This document shows, one piece after another, positions 8,156-16,879 of a DNA stretch of 64,000 bases. The notes under the pieces are model-generated. The model did not search any database and was not told the origin of the DNA. It saw only the letters and a program-made list of their open reading frames with translations. Origin of the DNA: Thermococcus paralvinellae (GTDB taxonomy: Archaea; Methanobacteriota_B; Thermococci; Thermococcales; Thermococcaceae); contig NZ_CP006965.1 of the NCBI RefSeq assembly GCF_000517445.1, forward strand, positions 1,154,681 through 1,218,680, written 5' to 3'. Within the stretch, counting starts at the first letter, position 1. Every line of letters begins with the position of its first letter. Both the position numbers and the translations under genes were made by a program.

Positions 8156-8476
8156 ATGATTGAATTTGTAATACTGCTCGGTCTCATTGGTGGATGGGTA
8201 ATATTTGCTTCCACATTATTTTTAATGCTCGCTTTAGGCAAAATGTGGGGATTGTTAGGTGTAGTATTGCTGATTGCAGGAATCGAAATTAATCATTGGC
8301 TCAAGGCAAGATACATGAAAGCAGTCGTTGATTACTCACCAAGGACAAAAGAGTTAGCGGCTCATATATTTGAGATGAATGAGCTCATAATAATGTCCTC
8401 ATATGTCATAGCCTTAGCCCTTTACGTTGTCATACAAAAGTACGTGGAGATAATGATAAAACTGCCTGTGGGGTGA
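8156..8476 (+). CDS. Small membrane protein of unknown function
   Basis: 106 residues with about three hydrophobic segments: residues 2-25 and 28-45, then after a charged loop (HWLKARYMKAV) a last one near 82-97. No family recognised. The ATG at 8156 follows GGTGA by four bases; an ATG ten codons earlier has no such site. It ends four bases before thiI and may be co-transcribed, though nothing links it to tRNA modification. Confidence 0.6.
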   Translation: MIEFVILLGLIGGWVIFASTLFLMLALGKMWGLLGVVLLIAGIEINHWLKARYMKAVVDYSPRTKELAAHIFEMNELIIMSSYVIALALYVVIQKYVEIMIKLPVG

Positions 8477-8480
8477 GAAG

Positions 8481-9626
8481 GTGTTCAACTGCGTGATAGT
8501 GAGATACGGTGAGATTGGAACAAAATCAAGGCAAACGAGAAAATGGTTCGAGAGCATATTGATCAACAACATCAGGGAAGCTTTAGTCAGTGAGAGTATT
8601 GATTATAAGAGCGTTTTTGCGAAGCATGGGAGGATAATAGTCAAAACAAATAGAGCGAAGGAGAGTATAGACGTCCTAAAGCGGGTATTTGGAATTGTTT
8701 CCCTTTCCCCAGCGATGGAAATTGATGCTGAGCTGGAGAAAATCAATAAAACCGCTTTAAAGCTCTTCCGCAAAAAGAAGAGAGAGCTTAATTTGGAAAA
8801 ACCGAAGTTCAGAGTTACAGCAAGACGAATTACAAAAGAGTTTCCTCTGAAAAGTCCAGAAATCCAAGCTAAAGTTGGTGAATATATTCTGAAAAATGAC
8901 GAAGCTGAGGTGGATTTGAAAAACTACGACATTGAGGTCGGCGTTGAGCTAATGGAAGGAAAAGCGTACATCTTTGTGGACAAAATTAAGGCTTGGGGAG
9001 GTCTTCCCATAGGAACTCAGGGAAAAGTTGTTGCCCTGCTCAGCGGTGGGATAGATTCTCCCGTGGCAGCATTTCTCATGATGAAAAGAGGCTGTGAAGT
9101 CATTCCAGTTCACATATACATGGGAGAAAAAACCCTCGAAAAAGTCAGGAAAATTTGGAATCAGCTCAAAAAGTATCACTACGGTGGAAAAGCGGACCTC
9201 ATTGTAATTAAGCCAAAAGAAAGGGAAAAGATCATAGAGAAGCTCAAGGGGCTCAAAAAAGAAAACTATACTTGTGTCTTCTGCAAGTTTATGATGGTCA
9301 AAAATGCTGATAAGATAGCGAGGGAGTTTGGAGCTAAAGGCATCGTTATGGGAGACTCCCTCGGACAGGTTGCATCTCAAACGCTGGAAAATATGTATAT
9401 TGTTAGCCAAGCGAGTGATCTACCTATTTACAGGCCACTTATAGGAATGGACAAGGAAGAAATAGTAGAAATAGCAAAAAAAATAGGTACTTTTGAACTA
9501 TCGACGCTTCCAGAGGATGAAGTTCCATTCATTCCAAAACATCCAGTGATTAGAGGTTCCTGGGAGGAATTCAAAAAGCTCTACAGAGAAATCTTTGGAG
9601 AAGAGCCTAAAAAGAGAGGCTGCTGA
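8481..9626 (+). CDS. thiI: tRNA 4-thiouridine synthase ThiI
   Basis: 381 residues: N-terminal ferredoxin-like part, THUMP domain (~55-168) and PP-loop ATPase with SGGIDSP (187-194). It makes s4U in tRNA and may also serve thiamine thiazole synthesis. There is no rhodanese domain, as usual in archaea; instead C265 and C268 (CVFC) match the CXXC that holds a cluster in methanogen ThiI. The GTG start has GGGGTGAG upstream. The C-terminus PKKRGC ends in cysteine. It is followed after 21 bases by a shorter paralogue. Confidence 0.92.
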   Translation: MFNCVIVRYGEIGTKSRQTRKWFESILINNIREALVSESIDYKSVFAKHGRIIVKTNRAKESIDVLKRVFGIVSLSPAMEIDAELEKINKTALKLFRKKKRELNLEKPKFRVTARRITKEFPLKSPEIQAKVGEYILKNDEAEVDLKNYDIEVGVELMEGKAYIFVDKIKAWGGLPIGTQGKVVALLSGGIDSPVAAFLMMKRGCEVIPVHIYMGEKTLEKVRKIWNQLKKYHYGGKADLIVIKPKEREKIIEKLKGLKKENYTCVFCKFMMVKNADKIAREFGAKGIVMGDSLGQVASQTLENMYIVSQASDLPIYRPLIGMDKEEIVEIAKKIGTFELSTLPEDEVPFIPKHPVIRGSWEEFKKLYREIFGEEPKKRGC

Positions 9627-9647
9627 AATAAAAGAGGTGATGAAATA

Positions 9648-10241
9648 GTGAAGGCTGTTGCTTTGCTCAGCTCAGGAATAGATTCACCCGTAGCTATTTA
9701 CCTGATGCTAAAAAAGGGTCTAGAAGTAATTCCAATTCACTTCAAGCAGGATGAGAGTAAGTATAGGAAAGTTCAGAAAATTTGGAAACGACTTAGGGAG
9801 CTCTATCCTAAAAGGCTGAAAGAGCTAGTCGTCGTTGATGTCTATGAATATCAAGCGCCTGTTTTTGAAAAGCTTATTGAGCTGAAAAAACACAAATGGA
9901 TTTGTGTCTTTTGTAAATTCACCATGTACAAGAAAGCCACAGAGATAGCAAAAGAAAATGGAGCATGGGCGATTATAACTGGGGATTCTTTAGGACAAGT
10001 GGCATCACAGACCCTTGATAATCTGGTCATAATTTCATTAGCAACAGATTTACCCATCTTAAGACCTCTGATTGGATTTGATAAAGAGGAAGTTGTGAAA
10101 ATTGCTAAAGAGATTGGAACATTTGATATAAGCATTGAGCCTGAGGAAGGCTGTCCTTTTGTGCCAAAGCATCCAATAATTAGAGGCTCGTTGGGAGAAT
10201 TCAAGAAAGTTCACGAGGCTGTTTTTGGAACCCCTTGTTAA
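9648..10241 (+). CDS. Stand-alone PP-loop protein, paralogue of the ThiI catalytic half
   Basis: 197 residues that align along the whole length with ThiI residues ~180-380 of the gene just upstream: SSGIDSPVAIYLM, the CVFCKFTM CXXC, GDSLGQVASQTL, PEEGCPFVPKHP. It lacks the THUMP domain, so it needs another way to find RNA or acts on a different substrate. GTG start after GAGGTGATGAAATA. It looks like a tandem duplication followed by loss of the N-terminal half, with all visible catalytic residues kept. A sulfur-transfer role, perhaps as a partner of ThiI, is inference. Confidence 0.72.
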   Translation: MKAVALLSSGIDSPVAIYLMLKKGLEVIPIHFKQDESKYRKVQKIWKRLRELYPKRLKELVVVDVYEYQAPVFEKLIELKKHKWICVFCKFTMYKKATEIAKENGAWAIITGDSLGQVASQTLDNLVIISLATDLPILRPLIGFDKEEVVKIAKEIGTFDISIEPEEGCPFVPKHPIIRGSLGEFKKVHEAVFGTPC

Positions 10242-10242
10242 T

Positions 10243-10287
10243 TACACATTTTTGTGTATCGTTGCCTCGAAAGAAACACTTATAAAT
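10243..10287 (+). promoter_or_regulatory. Promoter with upstream palindrome before the cysteine synthase gene
   Basis: TACACA-TTTT-TGTGTA (10243-10258) is a perfect six-base inverted repeat. It is followed by a purine-rich BRE and the TATA box CTTATAAAT (10279-10287), 32 bases before the ATG at 10319. The palindrome could instead be a transcript end for the preceding gene. Confidence 0.45.
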
Positions 10288-10318
10288 GGTTACTCATACT
10301 AATACTCGGTGATAAAAG

Positions 10319-11228
10319 ATGAATGTGTTTTCAAATACACTTGAGCTTTATGAAAACTTTAAGCCAACCCCCCTAGTTAGGCTTTCACTTTCAGATGAGA
10401 GGGGGGATGTATTTTGCCAAGCTAGAGTTCTTTAACCCCTTCAGCAGAAGCATAAAGGACAGAGCTGTTTTCAACATGCTCATGAAGGCCAAGCAGAGAA
10501 AGGAAATAAACGGAAAGAACAAGCTTTTTGAGGCCACTTCTGGGAATGTTGGAATTGCAATGGCATCTTTGTCAAATATACTTGGAGTCAAATTTAGAGC
10601 ATATTTACCAAAGCCAACTCCAGAGACAACAGAGATTCTGCTAAAAGTTCTTGGTGCAGAAGTCATAAGGACAGAGTTTGAGACCATAGATCCCACAATG
10701 GTAGAATTTGTGAAAAAGGAAGCTGAAAAAAACGATGCAGTGAATTTAAACCAATTTGAAAATGAGGATAACTTTGAGGCACACTACAAATATACTGCAA
10801 GAGAAATCGATGAGCAGCTGAGGAGTATAGGGAAAAAGCCAGATGTCATAGTAGCAGGAATAGGAACTTCTGGCCACATAGCTGGATTAGCGAAATATTT
10901 CAAGGAACGTTATGATACAAAAATAGTCGGAGTAGTCCCAGCAAAAGGAGAAAAGATCCCAGGGATAAAGCGTTTAGAAACAAAGCCAAAATGGGTTCCA
11001 AAAGTTAAGATAGACGAAATAATCGAAATAACCCAGAGAGAAGCAATTGAAGGTTCCATAAAGATTGCAAGGAGAGATGGACTACTGATTGGCTTAAGTG
11101 CTGGTGCTGTCGTAAAGGCTCTGGAGAAGATCAGAGACAAATACAATGGGACAGCAGTGTTAATATTTCCAGACGATGGATTTAAATATGTAGAGATCTT
11201 TGAGAGATACCTAAGTGGTGAGATATGA
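10319..11228 (+). CDS. PLP-dependent cysteine synthase family enzyme, interrupted by a one-base frameshift
   Basis: The gene starts at the ATG at 10319 behind GGTGAT and a good TATA box. The first frame reads MNVFSNTLELYENFKPTPLV and on to DERGDVF, which holds the family's N-terminal TPLVRL, then stops at an early TAA. The second frame from ~10395 continues YFAKLEFFNPFSRSIKDRAV with the PLP lysine, ATSGNVGIAMA and GIGTSGHIAG. The join is the run of six G at 10401-10406; five G would give one ~300-residue protein. The family makes cysteine or related amino acids from O-acetyl- or O-phosphoserine. Sequencing error, true mutation or slippage remain open. The second frame alone would lack the substrate loop. 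Confidence 0.75.
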
Positions 11229-11530
11229 AGCTAGCTGTGTATCTGCTGTTCCTTCAGGCGTTCTTTTTACTCTATTATTATGTTAGTGAGAGAATAGTGG
11301 TTTACCTTCTGTTTGGTGTGTTGAATTTTGTCTTGGCTTGGGCTATTCTTAAAGGAGAAAAAAGAGCTATTAAGATAACTCTAGCCTATAAGGGGCTGGA
11401 TTTATTTTTCTCCATTTTGATGTTAATGAGTGGAGTTTTGAGTGCTGGAATAAGTGGATTAATAGACTTCCTGATTATCCACGATTTAGTGGGTTTGTTT
11501 GGAAAGAATGTGAATGAGCCCCCTACTTAA
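11225..11530 (+). CDS. Small integral membrane protein, unknown function
   Basis: 101 residues, nearly all hydrophobic: three to four membrane segments separated by short charged turns (SERIVV, KGEKRAIK). Its ATG overlaps the stop of the cysteine synthase gene (ATGA), so it is translationally coupled. No family recognised. Its last eight bases overlap the end of the convergent zinc-ribbon gene. Confidence 0.6.
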   Translation: MKLAVYLLFLQAFFLLYYYVSERIVVYLLFGVLNFVLAWAILKGEKRAIKITLAYKGLDLFFSILMLMSGVLSAGISGLIDFLIIHDLVGLFGKNVNEPPT

Positions 11531-12461
11531 CGCTTACTTTTTCAGGTATCAGCCTCATCAGTGCATCTTTGAGCTCGAAATATCCATCCTTTTCAATGCT
11601 GAATTTTGCCTTTTTGATTTTTCCTTTCTTTGGGTTTCTATATCTGATTTCAATTCCCGAGCTAATCCATCCCTTGCTGAGCTTAACTTCAACGATGTAT
11701 TCGTATGGATAAAAGAGTTCTGGGAGAAGGATGCCATCGGCACTTACAGGTCCTTTAGCTATGCCATCCCTCATGACACAAATATAGCGGTCAGGGCCAA
11801 GATAATCCTCAAGCTCCCTTGCTTTTGCAAGAATTTTACTTTTCTCAGCCTCTTCTTCGGCTTCCTTTATTTTCCTCTCCCATTCTTCAAAGAGTTTCTC
11901 ATCGGTGTAGAATCGTTCAATTAAGTTCATAGCCTCTTTATAACCTGCGTTCGAGGATATATCAAAAGCAGCCTCAAGTGCTCTGACACCTCCCTGGAGC
12001 AGGTAAGTCCCGTCCGGATTTAGATAAATGAACAGTGTGCCTTCTTCTCTGTCAATTATCATTGTGACTGGATGCTTCTTTCCTTTAATAATGTCCTTTT
12101 TATCCTTTTTTGAATATTCTCTCGGAAGTTTTGCAAAAACTTCCTGTATTTCGTTTAGTGTTAATTCTCCAAGGCTTATTGTCCTATTTTCTCCCGTAAA
12201 TTTTTCTAAATTACCAGAAACTCCAAAAACCTCTACCTTACACTTAGTTTCTCTCCTGAAAAACTTCCCGTCAACTTCTGGTACTTTTTCAACATGGTCT
12301 ACAACCTTTAATTTTTCTTCTAGTTTCCCTTTCTTTTCTCCTTCTCTTGGGATTCCTTGTACAATTCCAAGCTTTTCTTTGACCTTCCTCAGATCATAAC
12401 CACAGACAGGACAAAAATCAAACTCCTCATCAACTTCTGTACCGCATTTGGGACAGAACAC
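11523..12461 (-). CDS. Zinc-ribbon protein, paralogue of the divergent neighbour
   Basis: 312 residues opening with a double-CxxC ribbon, CPKCGTEVDEEFDFCPVCG. A basic/acidic linker leads to a domain shared with the gene at 12736-13752: a GVSGNLEKFTGEN...LGELTLNEIQEVFAKLP block followed by HPVTMIIDREEGTLFIYL, then a Glu/Lys-rich helix and a beta-rich end. No enzyme motif seen; function unknown. GTG start behind GGGGGTGG. The binding site touches the base of a 14-bp hairpin at 12474-12509. Confidence 0.65.
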   Translation of the reverse strand: MFCPKCGTEVDEEFDFCPVCGYDLRKVKEKLGIVQGIPREGEKKGKLEEKLKVVDHVEKVPEVDGKFFRRETKCKVEVFGVSGNLEKFTGENRTISLGELTLNEIQEVFAKLPREYSKKDKKDIIKGKKHPVTMIIDREEGTLFIYLNPDGTYLLQGGVRALEAAFDISSNAGYKEAMNLIERFYTDEKLFEEWERKIKEAEEEAEKSKILAKARELEDYLGPDRYICVMRDGIAKGPVSADGILLPELFYPYEYIVEVKLSKGWISSGIEIRYRNPKKGKIKKAKFSIEKDGYFELKDALMRLIPEKVSVK

Positions 12462-12473
12462 TTTTCCACCCCC

Positions 12474-12509
12474 TTAAGTCGAAAACCCAAGAAGAGGTTT
12501 TCGACTTAA
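12474..12509 (-). promoter_or_regulatory. Leader hairpin upstream of the minus-strand zinc-ribbon gene
   Basis: A perfect 14-bp inverted repeat (TTAAGTCGAAAACC and its complement) around an eight-base loop, TCTTCTTG on the transcript strand. It ends where the GGGGGTGG ribosome site begins, 13 bases before the GTG start. A similar hairpin stands before the divergent paralogue. The AT-rich stretch 12510-12680 between them holds no ORF and presumably the two promoters. Confidence 0.65.
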
Positions 12510-12680
12510 AGAGTTGTGAATTATGTTCGGCTCATAGCTTTTGTTTTGTAATGTTTATTTTTATATAATTAAAGATTTTTTTAACTATAAGTTTTACAAT
12601 ATTTGTTAATAACTTTTAGATTATGTAAAACTTATTAGAATGTACTTTATCAACTAACTATTGAATAGTGTAACACATTA

Positions 12681-12716
12681 TGGGTCGAAGGCCTCTTCTG
12701 TGAGGTTTTCGGCTCA
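12681..12716 (+). promoter_or_regulatory. Leader hairpin upstream of the plus-strand zinc-ribbon gene
   Basis: TGGGTCGAAGGCC (12681-12693) pairs with GGTTTTCGGCTCA (12704-12716) over 13 positions if G-U pairs are allowed, leaving loop TCTTCTGTGA. Compared with the hairpin of the other gene, two A-U pairs became G-U and one C side changed, while pairing is kept. Only four bases separate it from the GGAGGGG ribosome site. Confidence 0.65.
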
Positions 12717-12735
12717 TTAGTGGAGGGGATAAGAA

Positions 12736-13752
12736 GTGCCCCATAACTTCAAATTTTGTCCTTACTGTGGGGGAGAGCTTAGGGGAGATTTCAGGTTCTG
12801 TCCATACTGTGGAGCATCCCTTGAGATAACCAAAGCTACCAGAGAGATTACTAAATCTGACAACACTATAAGAACAGAACCCAAGATAGAGCCTGAAAAA
12901 GTTCTTAAACCTCAAACTGTAGCTGAACCAGAAGGATTCCAAAAAAGGTTTTCTCTAAGTTATATCCCAGCTGGTAGGGTCACCTCAAAGGAGAAAAAGC
13001 TAAACATCTATGTTAGTGGAGTTAATAAGAATCTCGTTTTCGACGGATCAAAGGGAACTAAATTCGGGAAGTTAAGGCTTGATGAAGCCCTAAGACTCTT
13101 TGAAAAACTTCCAAAGTCATATCCGCGGCCACTCTCAAAGAATGACAATCCCATACAATTTGAAGTAGATCACTGTCTCCACATAGGACTGGCTTCCATA
13201 GAAGAGCTAAGATATAGAATTGTTGCAATTATAAGCTCTGAACATATTTATGCAGGGTCAATTGTATTTACAATTCTAGAAAACGCAAGTTACAATGAAG
13301 CGGTTGAGGCAATAAAAAGGTATTATAGGGAGGGGAATGAATTTCTCAAAAATGCATATAAGGCCAAAGAGAGGCACTTAGAAGAAAAAGAGACATCGGA
13401 GGGCAAATATCTTCTTAAAATACCTGGAGTCTTTATAAGATACGACACTGAGGTATATATGTCCTCGGCACTTTACCTTGTAAAGGAGGGACTTAAGTTC
13501 TACGCCCATGATGGGAATTATCTTTACATGGAAATGCCCGAAGATCTACCATATTTTGCAAGGGAAGGTATCCAGAAGATCAAATTCAATAAAAAATACA
13601 CAGAAATGGAGGTAACCTACAGAGATGATAACGGCAGAAAGAAGACTTTCAAATATGTCTTTCTCATGCCCGAAGAGGGAAGGAGATATTATCGAGTTCT
13701 TTCATCTGAATTCCCGGGAAAAGTTAAAGTTGGTGGAGGTTGGTTTGGATGA
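12736..13752 (+). CDS. Zinc-ribbon protein, paralogue of the divergent neighbour
   Basis: 338 residues. Ribbon CPYCGGELRGDFRFCPYCG at the start, then a charged linker and the same core as the 11523-12461 protein (VSGVNKNLVFDGSKG, FGKLRLDEALRLFEKLPKSY). The later part is beta-rich with aromatic residues (SALYLVKEGLKFYAHDGNYL). No catalytic motif. GTG start behind GTGGAGGGG. It overlaps the next gene by four bases (ATGA), and both are followed by the large secreted protein, so the three may form one operon. Confidence 0.65.
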   Translation: MPHNFKFCPYCGGELRGDFRFCPYCGASLEITKATREITKSDNTIRTEPKIEPEKVLKPQTVAEPEGFQKRFSLSYIPAGRVTSKEKKLNIYVSGVNKNLVFDGSKGTKFGKLRLDEALRLFEKLPKSYPRPLSKNDNPIQFEVDHCLHIGLASIEELRYRIVAIISSEHIYAGSIVFTILENASYNEAVEAIKRYYREGNEFLKNAYKAKERHLEEKETSEGKYLLKIPGVFIRYDTEVYMSSALYLVKEGLKFYAHDGNYLYMEMPEDLPYFAREGIQKIKFNKKYTEMEVTYRDDNGRKKTFKYVFLMPEEGRRYYRVLSSEFPGKVKVGGGWFG

Positions 13753-14036
13753 GCAGATTGTCCTATGTAGGTGCTGCTATGCCTGGACTGGGTCTTATGC
13801 TAAGCTCTTGGGGTCAGAAAGTCCTCTGGGAAAGATCAGCAGGAACGAGTGGAGTTACGTATACGGGATTTCCAGCATATGCGATCCTCATTGGCTACAT
13901 AATAGTTTTCGTTGGTGCAATAATCTGGGTCGCTGATTTGAAGTTCAACACACCGAGTGATGAGTTCAGAAGAACACTCTTAGTGTCATTTGGCATATTT
14001 TTCCTCGTGGGCTTTTTGGCAGTTGTACTTGTGTAG
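13749..14036 (+). CDS. Small membrane protein coupled to the zinc-ribbon gene
   Basis: 95 residues from the ATG at 13749, which overlaps the upstream stop and has GGAGGTTGG before it. Three hydrophobic segments: residues ~5-18, 38-58 (AYAILIGYIIVFVGAIIWV) and 74-94 (LVSFGIFFLVGFLAVVLV). No family recognised. Translational coupling suggests it works with the zinc-ribbon protein or the secreted protein downstream. Confidence 0.6.
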   Translation: MSRLSYVGAAMPGLGLMLSSWGQKVLWERSAGTSGVTYTGFPAYAILIGYIIVFVGAIIWVADLKFNTPSDEFRRTLLVSFGIFFLVGFLAVVLV

Positions 14037-14054
14037 ACGTGGGGAGGACTGAGT

Positions 14055-16820
14055 ATGAGAAAACTCCTCGTGGGGTTATTAGTTTTTATGATGATGGCAC
14101 TTGCGGTGCCTGAAGTTGAAAGTGAAGAAAGATATTGGATAAAGATGTACAGTGAAGGTGATAGAGAGAGCGGAAATGCCGTTGCAGTCGCTCCAGATGG
14201 TGACCTCATAATTGTAGGCACAAGGTACTCTAAGGGGAACTTTTATGATGCTTGGGTTATCCGATTAGACCCAAATGGAGGAATAAAATGGCAAAAAAGC
14301 TATGGTGGGGAAGATAACGATGAAGCCAAAGCAGTTGCTGTTGCTGAGAACGGTGATATCATAGTTGCTGGGGTTACACAAAGCCATGGTGAAGGAAACG
14401 GTGACATCTGGATTCTCCGGCTTGACACGTGGGGAAACGTTAAATGGCAGAAAACCTATGGAAGTAAGGAAGCAGAGGATTGCTGGGATGTTGCTGTAAC
14501 TAAAGAGGGAAATATTATTGTTGTAGGTAAAACAGAAAATAGCGTTTGGATTCTGATGCTTCATGGTGATGGAAATATCGGATGGCAAAAGAAGTATGAT
14601 GGATATGTTTCAAGTTATGAGTCCTCAATGGCGTTGGCCAATAACGGAGACATAATTATAGCAACCTCAATTCGTCACCCTGAATGGGATGATAGCGTGT
14701 GGGTTCTTAGGCTGAATCATAATGGAAGTGTAATATGGCAGAAAGCCTATGGTGGAGACAGTACGTATTATGCCTATGATGTCGCAGTTGTTGAGAATGG
14801 AGATATAATTGTGGCAGGTCAAACCTATGATATCAAAGACAAATGCTTCAAGGCATGGGTAATTCGTTTAAACGCAAATGGGAACATACAGTGGCAGAAA
14901 AGTTATGGAAGCGATAAAGAATACAATGAAATGAAGGAATACAGGATCAATGCAATTGAAGTCCTAAAGAATGGAGATATTATCTTGACAGGAACAACCG
15001 AAAGAAAAAGTCTCAATCCCAATGCTTGGATTTCCAAGATTGATTCCAATGGAAACATAAAGTGGCAGAAGTCCTACGGCAGTTTAAGCAATACTGAGAT
15101 AAAAGACGTTGTCTCCACAGCGAACGGTAATGTTTTTGCAGTTGGAGTGAGTGCACTTAAGATGCTTCTCATTAAAATCCCTCCAGATGGGAGATTTCCA
15201 GATTGTGAAAACTACAAGGACTCCAAGGCATTAGCAAAGAACACAAACGTTAAAATTGGAAGTGTAAAGGTCAGCATAAGGCCTATTTTTGCAAAGGTTA
15301 ACCGTACAAAAGCTCAGGTCAAAAACACAAACGCAGAAGTTAAGACAAAGTGTTCCATGGTCCTGACTACACCAACCCATACGCCCAAAGGGTCCACAAT
15401 AGAAACTCCCACAGGATGGGCAAGGAGCTATGGTGGAAAATATTATGATGAAGCCAGAACAGTCGCAGTAACACCCGAAGGAGACATCATAGCAGCTGGA
15501 ACAACTGAAAGCTTTGGTACTGGAAATTACGACCTCTGGGTTATTAGACTCGACAGCGAAGGAAACATCAAATGGCAGAAAACCTACGGAGGTAAGGGAG
15601 ATGATAGCGCTTATGCTGTTGCAGTGGCTTCAAACGGTGATATAATCGTCGCAGGCTCAACCTCGAGCTTTGGTGCTGGGGATTACGACCTCTGGGTTCT
15701 CCGCTTGGACAAGAACGGCAACATACGGTGGGAGATGACCTATGGAGGGGAGTATGGAGAAGGAGCCTTGGGAGTGGCGTTAGCATTAAACGGCGACATT
15801 ATTGTAGCTGGCTACACTGGAGGCTTTGGTGCTGGAGATTATGATGTCTGGATGCTTCGCTTAGATTCTGCTGGTAATGTGAAGTGGCAAAAAACATATG
15901 GTGGAGAAGATGAAGATGTTGCACTAGATGTTGCTATTGTTAAGAGCAGCGATATAGTTGTTGGGGGCTACACCTACAGTTTTGGAGCGGGTAAAGAAGA
16001 TGCCTGGGTTCTATATTTGGACGGCAATGGAAATGTTAAATGGCAGAAAACATACGGAAGAGAAGGTGAAGACGAAATCTGGGCAATTAGTGCAACTGAG
16101 AATGGAGATATAGTTGCAGCTGGGTACACAACAAGCTTTGGTGCCGGTAATGAAGATGTTTGGGTTCTTAGGATTGATGACAGAGGGGAGATCATATGGG
16201 AGAAGACCTATGGAGGGGAATATGGAGATATAGGTATGGGAATTGAGGAAATCAATAGAAAGATAGTTGTAACAGGCATTACCCAAAACTTTGATGTACA
16301 GACCGTGGGGGCACTCGTTCTGTATTTAGATGAAATGGGCAACATGCTCTGGGGAAAAGTCTGTGAGGGTGGAGAAATGAGGGTTTGGGAAGTTTCAGCT
16401 ACTGATAGCAGTGTTGTAACTGCAGGATACATAAAGACTCCAGAGGGAAATGAAGATTTGTGGGTTCTCAAGCTTTCTCCTGAGGGAGCCTCCCAATGCG
16501 CTATGTGCTGGAAGGTGAAAGCCGAAAGTGAAGATACCAGTGCCAAAATAAGGAACTCGGAGGCACAAGTTGAAAACACGAAAGGAGAAGTTAAAGGATC
16601 AAGAGCACGTGTAAAAGTAAGTGATGCAGAGAGTAATGTGCAATGCACCCTAGAAAGCATGGGAAAACAACCCGTAAAAGAGACAATAAGTGAACAAAGT
16701 GAGAGCTGGACTGCTACAGAAGAGACATATCCAACCCCAGAAGAAGAGGAAGAAGGGGGAATATGTGGACCCGGAATTATTATATTGTTGGGCCTTATTG
16801 CAATAGTTTTGAGGAGATAA
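14055..16820 (+). CDS. Large secreted beta-propeller-like repeat protein with CGP-type C-terminal anchor
   Basis: 921 residues. Signal peptide (KLLVGLLVFMMMALAVPEV), then two arrays of ~50-residue repeats of the form WVLRLDxxGNIKWQKTYGG...A..NGDIIVAGYT, about six or seven before and seven after a mid-linker at ~residues 390-440; these would fold as two propellers. A short imperfect repeat rich in Val, Lys and Asn (AKVNRTKAQVKNTNAEVK) appears in the linker and again near residue 830. The tail has an acidic stretch, then GGICGPGIIILLGLIAIVLRR, a membrane anchor related to the CGP-CTERM of Thermococcales. Probably displayed on the cell surface; ligand unknown. Confidence 0.8.
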   Translation: MRKLLVGLLVFMMMALAVPEVESEERYWIKMYSEGDRESGNAVAVAPDGDLIIVGTRYSKGNFYDAWVIRLDPNGGIKWQKSYGGEDNDEAKAVAVAENGDIIVAGVTQSHGEGNGDIWILRLDTWGNVKWQKTYGSKEAEDCWDVAVTKEGNIIVVGKTENSVWILMLHGDGNIGWQKKYDGYVSSYESSMALANNGDIIIATSIRHPEWDDSVWVLRLNHNGSVIWQKAYGGDSTYYAYDVAVVENGDIIVAGQTYDIKDKCFKAWVIRLNANGNIQWQKSYGSDKEYNEMKEYRINAIEVLKNGDIILTGTTERKSLNPNAWISKIDSNGNIKWQKSYGSLSNTEIKDVVSTANGNVFAVGVSALKMLLIKIPPDGRFPDCENYKDSKALAKNTNVKIGSVKVSIRPIFAKVNRTKAQVKNTNAEVKTKCSMVLTTPTHTPKGSTIETPTGWARSYGGKYYDEARTVAVTPEGDIIAAGTTESFGTGNYDLWVIRLDSEGNIKWQKTYGGKGDDSAYAVAVASNGDIIVAGSTSSFGAGDYDLWVLRLDKNGNIRWEMTYGGEYGEGALGVALALNGDIIVAGYTGGFGAGDYDVWMLRLDSAGNVKWQKTYGGEDEDVALDVAIVKSSDIVVGGYTYSFGAGKEDAWVLYLDGNGNVKWQKTYGREGEDEIWAISATENGDIVAAGYTTSFGAGNEDVWVLRIDDRGEIIWEKTYGGEYGDIGMGIEEINRKIVVTGITQNFDVQTVGALVLYLDEMGNMLWGKVCEGGEMRVWEVSATDSSVVTAGYIKTPEGNEDLWVLKLSPEGASQCAMCWKVKAESEDTSAKIRNSEAQVENTKGEVKGSRARVKVSDAESNVQCTLESMGKQPVKETISEQSESWTATEETYPTPEEEEEGGICGPGIIILLGLIAIVLRR

Positions 16821-16879
16821 TGCCCTTTTATTTTTCCTAACTTTGTATTTGCAGAATCAAAACCCGCAAGGTGTTGAAA

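Noticed and set aside
12526-12537. Repeat of the cooF upstream core TTCGGCTSATAG as a CorQR site
   Set aside because: Only half of the palindrome is present and the genes there have no link to CO; kept as a side note only.
13625-13936. Overlapping plus-strand frame inside the zinc-ribbon gene end
   Set aside because: It has no ribosome site, and the other two frames carry the clear genes.
14100-16400. Tandem DNA repeats
   Set aside because: The repetition is at protein level (propeller blades); the DNA copies have diverged.
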